Assembly (NCBI GenBank): GCA_001970955.1
Contig: MPUH01000070.1
Span: 57,363-121,362 of the forward strand
Direction: 5' to 3'
DNA from: Stentor coeruleus
Lineage: Eukaryota > Ciliophora > Heterotrichea > Heterotrichida > Stentoridae
DNA length: 64,000 nt
Part shown: piece after piece, positions 39,987-48,859 of the stretch
Numbering within the stretch: position 1 is the first letter of the stretch
How the letters are laid out: the number at the start of each line of letters is the position of its first letter
Notes under the pieces: generated by a model
What the model was told of the DNA's origin: nothing
The model's database searches: none
Seen by the model: only the letters and a program-made list of their open reading frames with translations
Program-made: the position numbers and the translations under genes

Positions 39987-42044
39987 ATGGAAGGCTCGAC
40001 AAGGCTGTCTATGATAAAGTCCCACCTTTTAGGGAATTTTACATTTGATTACGATCCTTCATTAGATGAGTATAGAAAACGAGGTAAAAACTTTAATACA
40101 AACACCCTGAAAAACTATTACTACGAAATCGGATTTCAGCATTACGATGAATTAATCTCAGCTTTTAGCGCTTGCCCATCAATGACAGAACGTGGATTCT
40201 CTGCTCAGACAAAAGATGAAAAACGAAGGCTCCTTATGCTTCAAATTCAAGAAGTATCTCAACATTTAAAAATCTCTCGTGACGAGTTTTTAAAAGACCC
40301 TCTTCGCAATTTAATATTTGGTATATATGGTTTGAATTTCGACATGTCTTTTTGCATAAAAATCGGTGTCCATTTAGCTTTATACATTGATTCTCTTATG
40401 AATTTAGGTACAGAAAAGCATTACAACCTTATAGACAGAGGAAACAGCCTAAAAGATATTGGGTGTTTTGGCTTGACTGAGCTCGGTAGAGGTTCAAATG
40501 TAGCTTTATGTGGAACTACAGCTCATTATATTCATGAAACAAGAGAATTTATAATAAATACTCCAAACTCTTTATCAGCTAAATGGTGGATAGGAGGAGC
40601 AGCCCAAACTAGTAATAAAAGTGTTATTTTCGCACAGTTGTATATAGGAAAAGTCAACTATGGAGTGCATGGGTTTGTTATTGATCTTAGAGATAAAATA
40701 AAATTCAACCCATTACCAGGGATAATAATTGGAGATTGTGGTTCAAAATCAGAAAATGATGCAATTGATAATGGGTTTATTATATTTAAAGAACATAAAG
40801 TGCCTTATGATGCTTTACTTGATAAAGTATCACAAATAACTCCTGATGGAAAATATGTGTCAAGTATTAAAAAAAAAGAAAAAAGATTAGGGAAAATGCT
40901 ATCTTGTCTTATAAGAGGAAGAACTGCTTGTGTAAATAGTTCTGAAGGGAATTTAAAAAATGCTTTAACTTCTGCTGTTAGATGGGCAGCGATTAGAAAA
41001 CAGTTTGGACCTAATCCAAATAAAGAAGTACCGATATTAGATTATTTACTTACTAGAACAAGACTTTTACCACATTTAGCAAATTTATTTGCCAATTGTG
41101 CAGCTAATGAAATTATATTAACAAGATACCAAAATATCAAAAATCTAATGGAAGCTGATTTTGAAAGAGTTGAAGGGACAGAATTTCATGCAGTCTTAAG
41201 TTCGATAAAAGTTTTGACTACTGAATGGGCTTTTGAAGGTATTCATCAATGCAGAAAAGTTTGTGGAGGACTTGGGTACTCGAAATTCAGTAAGCTCGGT
41301 GAATTATTATCTAAACACGATATTAATTTGACATGGGAAGGAGATAATAATATTCTCCTCCAACAAACAGCTAGTTTTATAGTCAAACAGTCAATGAAAG
41401 CTCTTCAAGGTAAACCTTTTGAAGTAAAATCCCTTAAAAGCCTCAACCTTAACCGTGAATCAGTCCAATCATCCCGTCCTCCTACATTTATTTTATCCCC
41501 AAATTCTTTATTAGCTTGTATAGAACATCTACTCAATATGTATCTTCATAAATCCTTACTCCATCTTCAACAAAATTCAACTAAATTCGAAAACTACTTT
41601 GATGTTTGGAATGTATCTCAACCTGTTCTTCAATCTTTAGGAAGGGTTTTCGGGATATTAGAAATTGCAAAATATTGGCAAGGACGATATGAAAGCTTAA
41701 GACAAAAGGACTCTGAGGTTTTTAAGCTTTTAGAAAAACTTTTCTGTTTGTTTTTGGTTGATAAATTATTGATTTATCGTGGAGAATTACTTAGTGAAGG
41801 GTATTTTTCAGCTGCAGAGGCTAAGATTTTGGAAGATGAGTTTGAAAATTTATGTAATGATTTAGGAGAAAGCGCTGTGATGATTATTGATGCTATTGCT
41901 AATCAGGATTTTATGCATGGATCGTGTTTAGGGTATAGTGATGGTCAAGCTTATAAGAGATATACAGATTTGATTGAAGCTCAGCCTGAATGCTATAATG
42001 ATACCTCTTCTCTTGAAGCTATTAAAAAACTAATAACACCTTAG
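39987..42044 (+). CDS. Peroxisomal acyl-CoA oxidase with an N-terminal PTS2
   Basis: A 685-residue acyl-CoA oxidase, the FAD enzyme that starts peroxisomal beta-oxidation and yields hydrogen peroxide. Family marks are CFGLTELGRGSNV (flavin/substrate site), the AKWWIGGAAQTSN block, the VRWAAIRKQFGP segment, CRKVCGGLGYS and TWEGDNNILLQQ. Length is full for the family. The C-terminus is KKLITP, so there is no PTS1 tripeptide. Near the N-terminus RLSMIKSHL (residues 6-14) exactly fits the PTS2 pattern (R/K)(L/V/I)x5(H/Q)(L/A). Import through PEX7 is therefore expected. Ends at TAG. Confidence 0.94.
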   Translation: MEGSTRLSMIKSHLLGNFTFDYDPSLDEYRKRGKNFNTNTLKNYYYEIGFQHYDELISAFSACPSMTERGFSAQTKDEKRRLLMLQIQEVSQHLKISRDEFLKDPLRNLIFGIYGLNFDMSFCIKIGVHLALYIDSLMNLGTEKHYNLIDRGNSLKDIGCFGLTELGRGSNVALCGTTAHYIHETREFIINTPNSLSAKWWIGGAAQTSNKSVIFAQLYIGKVNYGVHGFVIDLRDKIKFNPLPGIIIGDCGSKSENDAIDNGFIIFKEHKVPYDALLDKVSQITPDGKYVSSIKKKEKRLGKMLSCLIRGRTACVNSSEGNLKNALTSAVRWAAIRKQFGPNPNKEVPILDYLLTRTRLLPHLANLFANCAANEIILTRYQNIKNLMEADFERVEGTEFHAVLSSIKVLTTEWAFEGIHQCRKVCGGLGYSKFSKLGELLSKHDINLTWEGDNNILLQQTASFIVKQSMKALQGKPFEVKSLKSLNLNRESVQSSRPPTFILSPNSLLACIEHLLNMYLHKSLLHLQQNSTKFENYFDVWNVSQPVLQSLGRVFGILEIAKYWQGRYESLRQKDSEVFKLLEKLFCLFLVDKLLIYRGELLSEGYFSAAEAKILEDEFENLCNDLGESAVMIIDAIANQDFMHGSCLGYSDGQAYKRYTDLIEAQPECYNDTSSLEAIKKLITP

Positions 42045-42917
42045 GATTAGGGAAATAAGATATTTTTAGAGGCTAGTATTAAATAATTATTGGTAGAATT
42101 TCAAAAATTTATCATTAAAAACGAGATTTAGTTGGGAAAAAGTGATTTAGACATTGAATTAATGAAAAATTAGCAGATTTTTAACATAAAATACACACAA
42201 GTTGAAATATAAAATTAATCATTTATATTCTGAATATTATTTTGGTAATAAATACATATTTTGTTGTAATAATAATAGATAATATATTTTTTATTAACAT
42301 AAACAATATACTTAGATATAAAGTAAAATCAATCTTTTAATCATCTTCAGTCTCAATCATCAATTACATTCATCATCATATTTAAATACTTCTTTTGATA
42401 CTATCATCAATTACATTCATCATCATATTTAAATACTTCTTTTGATACTTACTGTCAGTATAGGAACCTTTTAAAGAACATGTTTTGCACCATTTTTATC
42501 GAGAAATTGGCTTTTCATTACTTTGAAGATTTCTTCTCTGTCTAAATGCTATTAATTCAATAGTAAATTGAAACTTATTACATGAGTCTGAAAATCAGAA
42601 ACTTCAACACCTAAAACTTCCGCTTGCAAAATTCAATTATAAACTTAGGGATTATAAGATATTAAATAGAGCAAAACCCTTAAGATCTCGCATTCAAGCA
42701 CAGTTAAGCTTGTGATTTTATATAACTTTGTGTATGAAATCAAGTAATTATTAATTTCTCAATCAGAAAATGATCATACTCTACACCAAATAACAACACA
42801 ATTTCTCGCACTAATTCTCTAAAAAAAAGTTTTATTAAAACTACTTCACACAAAACTTATCTGCAAAAATCTTAATACAAAAAAACTATAAAAATACCTT
42901 AATAATAACTAATTAAA
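42045..42917. other. Convergent intergenic spacer
   Basis: AT-rich. Contains a 47-bp tandem duplication (42356-42449). No gene seen. Confidence 0.55.
42356..42449. repeat. Exact 47-bp tandem duplication
   Basis: Two head-to-tail identical copies beginning ATCATCAATTACATTC. No N is present. It may be real or a silent assembly join. Confidence 0.8.
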
Positions 42918-44711
42918 CTATCCTTTAGGTGCAGAATAAGTATAATAATTTTGAGGTGCATTAGCCATAGGTGGAGGTGGTGGTGGGTTAAAAGATCCAT
43001 AGCCATAAATAATCTCAGGGGTATTATAAACATCATGAACAGGTGGTGGCCTAACAACATTCCCAACATTGCCTCCATCAGCAGAACTTGCAGTATAACT
43101 TCTATGAAAATCAAACTCAGGTGCTTGTATAGCTTGATTAGGAGTAATTCCTTTAATTCTAAAAAAATTAGTAATTTCTCTAGGGATTTCAGCAAGGACT
43201 TCTTTAGTTAACGCAGTAGGAGAGTTTCCAAAATTCCTATACGGGACAAATTGGACAATATCTCTCGTCATTTGTCTTCCACGTGAGTCAATAAGTGGTT
43301 CATCATCAGCATCAAGTTTATCCATATTAGCAAAATTCTCATTACCAATACCAACAATTACAATACTTAATGGACTATTTGACCCTCTAACAATCCAATC
43401 AATTGTTTCTCTCATATCATGAATTTCTCCATCAGTTAATATAAGTAATATGAAATATTGTTGGTTTAATTGATTAACTTGAGCATTTTCAGCCATTTGC
43501 ACAGCTGTTGATATTACTTGGGCAAATAAAGTTGGACCACTTAATTCAACTGCAGTTAAAGCATTTCTGTATGCAGTCATAATTCCTGGAAGACCACATA
43601 CTGATGGGTTTTGATGATTAAAATTCAAAGGAAAACAATGGCTTAGTTGACGATTAATTTTACCTCCGAAACCATATAAAGGTACTTCTTTATCTGAATC
43701 ATAGTTTAGTAAGATATCAGAAACAGCATGAAGAGCTGATTGATACTGATTATAACCAGCTGGGTTTATGTAATGCAATGAACTTGGAGAATTCGGGTGA
43801 CCATTTGATCCTGTAAAATCTACAGCGATAAGTAAATTAATCGAGCAACCACCTGCAATATAATCTAAGAAACTGTATATTTTTGTGATTTGGATACTTG
43901 AAATGATGACCTGGCCAACACTTTTTCTTGATTTTTTGCCAATTGGTTGTTCGATTTCAAACATTTTCTTCCCTTCTTCTGTTATTTTTTGCAAACTAAA
44001 CTCGAAACTCCCGAGAAAAGTATTTTTACCACTTGAATGGTTATCATAAAGTTCAAATAAAATAGGCCGTGTTGCATCACCATTACACAAGTCTTGCATT
44101 GACTTTTTTATAGTTTTCCATGTTAAGTTTGTCCCTTTTGAAAATTCTGAACAATATACTCGTTGATTCCCCCCACTTTCCATGATTCGTGAAAGATAAA
44201 ACATTGGCTTAAATCTATGAAATTTGTACCAACAAGAATGGTCTTCTAGATTTCTGGCTGAAAAAGATATTGAGACTTCATCATTGTTTATAGAAGTAAC
44301 TTCTTCAACTCTTAGGATGATATTCCCGGTACTTCGACGTTCACCTTGAAGATGAAGAGTTTTTATTATTTGTTGGCCTTTAGCTCCTACAATTTCTCCT
44401 AGGGTACATTCAACTTCTCCAAGTTGAAGCCCCTTGACTTCTCTACCATTTTCGATATTAGCATCAAAAACCTTAAAAAACAAGTATTTCTGCTCTTCAA
44501 AATAATAATCCAAGACGAAATTCTTGATGAAATCAGGATTAAGATTATCCCAAATGACTTCTGTCTGCCCAACCTTAATCCATTCATTACGTGAGTGTCT
44601 TTCAAATACCTCTACAAATGGGTCAGACTTACTAAAAGTCTCAACATCTTTTAGCTTCCTACAACTTATAAAAAGTTGAACTTTAGTCGTATCAGATCGT
44701 ATTTCTACCAT
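42918..44711 (-). CDS. Copine, copy 2, with degenerate C2B and a Pro/Tyr-rich tail
   Basis: A 597-residue copine. C2A (about 1-130) keeps ETFSKSDPF. In C2B (about 150-290) the expected DxFGKSDP loop is replaced by DHSCWYKFHRFKPMF and the YDWD loop by YDNHSSGKNTFLG, so Ca binding by this domain is probably lost. The vWA/copine domain (about 300-535) has DFTGSNG, VPLYGFGGK and LTDGEIHDM. A C-terminal extension of about 60 residues is rich in Pro, Tyr and Asn (FNPPPPPPMANAP). The first copine in this window lacks it. The start is 139 bp from the divergent YANK-type kinase. Confidence 0.93.
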   Translation of the reverse strand: MVEIRSDTTKVQLFISCRKLKDVETFSKSDPFVEVFERHSRNEWIKVGQTEVIWDNLNPDFIKNFVLDYYFEEQKYLFFKVFDANIENGREVKGLQLGEVECTLGEIVGAKGQQIIKTLHLQGERRSTGNIILRVEEVTSINNDEVSISFSARNLEDHSCWYKFHRFKPMFYLSRIMESGGNQRVYCSEFSKGTNLTWKTIKKSMQDLCNGDATRPILFELYDNHSSGKNTFLGSFEFSLQKITEEGKKMFEIEQPIGKKSRKSVGQVIISSIQITKIYSFLDYIAGGCSINLLIAVDFTGSNGHPNSPSSLHYINPAGYNQYQSALHAVSDILLNYDSDKEVPLYGFGGKINRQLSHCFPLNFNHQNPSVCGLPGIMTAYRNALTAVELSGPTLFAQVISTAVQMAENAQVNQLNQQYFILLILTDGEIHDMRETIDWIVRGSNSPLSIVIVGIGNENFANMDKLDADDEPLIDSRGRQMTRDIVQFVPYRNFGNSPTALTKEVLAEIPREITNFFRIKGITPNQAIQAPEFDFHRSYTASSADGGNVGNVVRPPPVHDVYNTPEIIYGYGSFNPPPPPPMANAPQNYYTYSAPKG

Positions 44712-44850
44712 TTTCCTTATATAAATCTAAAATCAATGGAACTTAAATAATCATTTTCTTCCAATCTCAATATAAATCCCCATTCACAAACCCAAAAATC
44801 ATAATAAAAACTAAAAAAAATAAATTATCTTGGCATTTATCTAATAATAA

Positions 44851-45885
44851 ATGGGTAACTGTGCAAGTGTTGATAATAAATTTGATCCAACAATAGCTAT
44901 ATCAGTTAATGACTTTGAGGCAAAATATCCAATTGGCCGTGGGGGTTTTGGTCGTGTATGGAAAGTCGTTCATAAAAAGTTGGGTAAAGAATTCGCAATG
45001 AAAGAAATGCGTAAAGACTTAATAGTATCAAAGAGATCTGTAGGTTCAATAATGAATGAACGTAGACTTTTAGGGATATTAAAACACCCATTTCTAGTAA
45101 ATCTTCATTATGCATTCCAAAACTTAGAAAATCTTTATCTTGTAATTGATTTGATGGAAGGAGGAGATTTCAGATATTATATAGTGAAACATAGGGATAT
45201 AAAAGAGCATAATTTAAAATTTTTATGTGCTTGTATCGTTGCTGGAATGGAATATCTTCATGCTAATAATATAGTGCATAGGGATATTAAACCTGAAAAT
45301 CTAGTTTTTGATAAGAAAGGATATTTGCATATTACAGATTTTGGTATCGCCAGAATTTCTACTGCTGATAATTCGTCAACTACATCTGGAACCCCTGGGT
45401 ATATGTCACCAGAAGTTCTTTGTAATCAGGATCATGGAACTACAGCTGATTATTTTGCCCTTGGGGTAATTATGTATGAGTGTATTACGCATTTTAGACC
45501 TTATGTTGGGAAAACTCGTAAGGATATAAGAGATGCTGTTTTGAATAAACAGGTTCAACTTAGGTTGGATGATAATTCAGAATGGAGTCAGGAAATTGTT
45601 GATATTATTAATAAGCTTATTCAGAGGAAACCAGAAAATAGACTTGGATTTCATGGAGTTGATGAACTTAAAAGACATAAGTTCTTTAAGGATTTTGACT
45701 GGGAAGCACTTTATAGTAAGCAAATGAAATCCCCTTTTGATATTGATGATGATAATAACTTTGATTATGACCATGTTATGAAAAAGTGGGACCCTGTACA
45801 AGAAAAAATTACAGCTCATAACAGTCAAAAGTTGTTTGCTGGATATCTCTATGATGCAACTCTATTCAACATGCAAAAGCCATAA
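44851..45885 (+). CDS. YANK/STK32-like protein kinase, N-myristoylated
   Basis: A 344-residue AGC-like Ser/Thr kinase. The N-terminus MGNCASV fits myristoylation plus palmitoylation, as in the YANK (STK32) group. Motifs are GRGGFGRVW, FAMKEM, HRDIKPENLV, DFGIA and SGTPGYMSPEV. The catalytic domain fills about residues 22-285. The C-terminal segment (KSPFDIDDDNNFDYDHVMKK) resembles the short tail of YANK kinases and lacks a hydrophobic-motif phospho-site. It is divergent with copine 2 across 139 bp, another membrane-bound protein. Ends at TAA. Confidence 0.9.
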   Translation: MGNCASVDNKFDPTIAISVNDFEAKYPIGRGGFGRVWKVVHKKLGKEFAMKEMRKDLIVSKRSVGSIMNERRLLGILKHPFLVNLHYAFQNLENLYLVIDLMEGGDFRYYIVKHRDIKEHNLKFLCACIVAGMEYLHANNIVHRDIKPENLVFDKKGYLHITDFGIARISTADNSSTTSGTPGYMSPEVLCNQDHGTTADYFALGVIMYECITHFRPYVGKTRKDIRDAVLNKQVQLRLDDNSEWSQEIVDIINKLIQRKPENRLGFHGVDELKRHKFFKDFDWEALYSKQMKSPFDIDDDNNFDYDHVMKKWDPVQEKITAHNSQKLFAGYLYDATLFNMQKP

Positions 45886-46378
45886 ATAATTATATTCTTT
45901 ATAATGCAAATCTAAATGGTAAACTTTAACTTAAAAGCCTTGAATTTAATATTTTTTCAGTTTTTTTCATCCTACTTAATCTCTAATAGTAAATCAAATT
46001 GCCCAAAAATTATTTTTTGCTTGAACTCTTAATATCTATTTATAAAATAATGGAAATCATTCAATCACTTACCCTACACCCAAATTTTTATCTAAATTTC
46101 TATATCTTTTCTAAAAAACTCTATAATATTCCTTCAAACATCTATTTGACATAAATTCTCATTTTCGTTAAAAAACTTATAATTAATACAAATCCAAAGG
46201 CCCCCAAAAATATGACATCAAGCATATATCCTTACAAATCTTATCAACAAATTAACGAATAAATCCTTGTAAAAACTCATTGCATAAACTCAAACAAAAA
46301 CAATTATAATAAAAATCCCATTAAACCTTATCTGAATAAAAGACTAAATGTCATTAAATTGTATAATAATATAAATAA
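45886..46378. other. Intergenic spacer
   Basis: AT-rich. Nothing recognisable. Confidence 0.55.
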
Positions 46379-46828
46379 ATGAATATGTTTTCAGATGAAA
46401 AAGCTTTTAAACTACCTCCTATTAAGATTTCAGAACAAAAAACAGATCAATCACAAGATCGTTCTGAAGAAAAAACTGAAATTATTTTACCAATGAAACG
46501 TCAGTCAACAAATTTATCTGGGTATGCAAAACTTTATGGTAAAGAAATTTCATGTATTATACAATATACGAAAGTTATTCTTGGTAGAACAAACCCAAAA
46601 TATAAGAAAGAGTGTTTTATTCCTTTAGGAGACCATAAAAAAATTTCTAGAAAGCATGCGAAAATCTTTTGGAATAAAGAAAAAGGCTGCTTTCAGATAA
46701 AAAATATTGGGAAAAATCCGATTATTGTTAGCAAAATTGATATTCCTAATAAGGGTGTTGTTGATCTTTTAGATAAAACTCCAATTAAGATTGGTCCGGT
46801 TTGCTTTTATTTCTTATTGCCTAATTAA
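46379..46828 (+). CDS. FHA-domain protein
   Basis: A 149-residue protein. After a charged, disordered start (about 45 residues) comes one FHA domain with VILGRTNPKYKKECFIPLGD, ISRKHAKIFW and FQIKNIGKNPIIVSKIDI. These carry the Gly-Arg, the Ser-Arg-x-His and the late Asn that bind phospho-Thr. The leading YAKLYGKEISCIIQYTKVIL segment resembles the FHL1-type FHA lead-in. No DNA-binding domain follows, so the protein is an FHA adaptor. The in-frame ATG two codons later (46385) is an alternative start. Ends at TAA. Confidence 0.85.
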   Translation: MNMFSDEKAFKLPPIKISEQKTDQSQDRSEEKTEIILPMKRQSTNLSGYAKLYGKEISCIIQYTKVILGRTNPKYKKECFIPLGDHKKISRKHAKIFWNKEKGCFQIKNIGKNPIIVSKIDIPNKGVVDLLDKTPIKIGPVCFYFLLPN

Positions 46829-47791
46829 TATAGTTTGGTAAGTAGTTATTGAATATGTTTAAGAGAATAATTGGAATATTAGAAAGTTTGAGTTTTTAGA
46901 AGTAATAAAGTTTTAATTTTTAGAGGAGATTGTGGAAATCTAAATTTTAGAAGAACTTAAAGAAGATATAGTTTTTTATTTTATCAATATAGAAGTAAGA
47001 TAATCAAATATTTATTTTTATCATATAATAAAATAATATTCAAAGACATTCTTGATAATATTTTTCTAAACAAAGGAATATTTCAATTAGCTTCACAACA
47101 TCTTCCTTAAAAAAATAGAATAATTTTTCAAATCTTCATCAAAAAATATATAAAAAACACTATCAATCCTTTTTTCCCTATAAATTAAGCCTTTTGATAA
47201 AATTAAGTAATTTATATTAAACTTGTTTTTTGCGCAAAAAAAATACATTGGTTTAAATAAAAAATTCATAAACAGATTTATTGAATATGTTTTATAAATC
47301 ATCTTTAATTAATATAATAATTACTTATAAAATGTAAATCTATCTTAAAATGATTTAATTAATTCAAGCGAGTATTGTATAATCAACTTAAATTCACTTC
47401 ATCTTGATTTTAGGATAAAAATTAAGATTTATTACTACTAATTATGTAATAGTTTCACTAATAAAAAAATATTTAATAATATTATTAAGTTGTTCACGAA
47501 ATAGTTATCTTATAAGATTATGCAAGTAGCTTATTAGACTGAAATTAAGACTCAGTCTATTTATTAAATTTTTTTTTGTAATAGCTTCGTATTAATTAAT
47601 ATCAAAAAATTACCAGTTTTTTGCTTTTGTAATCTCTAATACCCCAAATTTTTCATGCGTAATTAAGATCTCACAAAAATGCAATAAAATAAACTGACCT
47701 TTTATAGCTGAAACTATTCTTAATATTAGAAAATTTATTTCATTTAAAGTCTACAAAAATTACTCTTAACTAAAATAAGATAAAAATTTAA
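46829..47791. other. AT-rich gap
   Basis: No gene or RNA seen. A 69-codon minus frame (47093-47302) is low-complexity Phe/Ile/Lys sequence and is not supported. Confidence 0.5.
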
Positions 47792-48442
47792 ATGGAATTA
47801 CCTCTGGAGTTAAATGATAAGCCAAGTTTAAAGAAATCCTTGCAAAGAAGCCATCATTGATTTTACAAATTTACTATCAACAAGAAATTCAGCTAAATCA
47901 GTAATAAGGACCTTTTGTTCTGTGATTAAATCCAAAAGAACTTCTGCTGACAATTCATTTGAATCATCTCCCAAAAAGGCAGTTATTGCATTAAGCCTAG
48001 TTTCAAAATACAATATCAAGATTTCTAAAGAACTGCAAAACAAATTGAAAACACAAAGTAAAGTTAATTAAAGAAAATTAAAGACAATTTATCTGTTTTT
48101 TCTAGGGATATTAATTTGAAGCATGAATCTTGCATAAAAGTTGACCGTCTTAAATTTGAAAAAGAAATCACTGAAATGCATGAATTTACATTTACTCCAA
48201 AACTAAAAAAGATTCTCCTGGGTCAAGATATATATCAAAACTACCTTAGAAATCTCTAGTTTTTATATTTAACTCGAGCAGGATAAAGTTAAGAAAATCA
48301 TTATGCAAGTTAACTTTTGTTTGAAGAAAATGAGGCTAATAATGAATTGCTTGAGAGAATCTTTATGGATATTACAAATAATCTTGAAGCAATTTCGAAA
48401 GAAATACAAGATTCATTAACTAAATCGTCCGTTAATATATAA
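47792..48442 (+). pseudogene. Stop-riddled relic gene, frame otherwise continuous
   Basis: From ATG at 47792 one frame runs to TAA at 48440-48442 with no frameshift but about a dozen internal TAA, TAG or TGA. The best stretches are DINLKHESCIKVDRLKFEKE with EFTFTPKLKKILLGQDIYQ, and EENEANNELLERIFMDITNN with LEAISKEIQDSLTKSSVNI. The FTFTPKL motif recalls the FxPxI motifs of the 17204-19864 protein, which is only a suggestion. The first third is contested: the opposite strand (47828-48043) holds a clean 71-codon frame ending KSMMASLQGFL that looks more protein-like. Under the standard code neither makes a convincing full protein. Confidence 0.45.
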
Positions 48443-48859
48443 TTGACTTATTTATAAAAAAATAATAGATTAGTCTTTATAGAAATTAATTACAATTAGA
48501 AAATATATCAGATAGAAACATAATTTATGCTACAGTAAAAAATATAAAATAATTTAAGTTTAATATTAAAAAATTGAAAGTATTAAGTTCACTGAAAGAC
48601 AATATTCTACTTGAATACTTAGAATTGTAGTCCATAATGAAAAATATTTTATTAGTAACTATTAAATTTTTGAGATTTTGTAAATTTTGATAGTTACAGT
48701 TTGTAAATTATAAAGTTGTACAATAAGAAAATTTCTATAAAACTAAAGAACATTATCCATATTTTACAGTGAAAATTATATTCTAAATAATTCCAAAATA
48801 TATTTCTATAAACCTGTATGGAATCCAAAAAAATTCTCTTAATTTTATAAGTAAAATAA

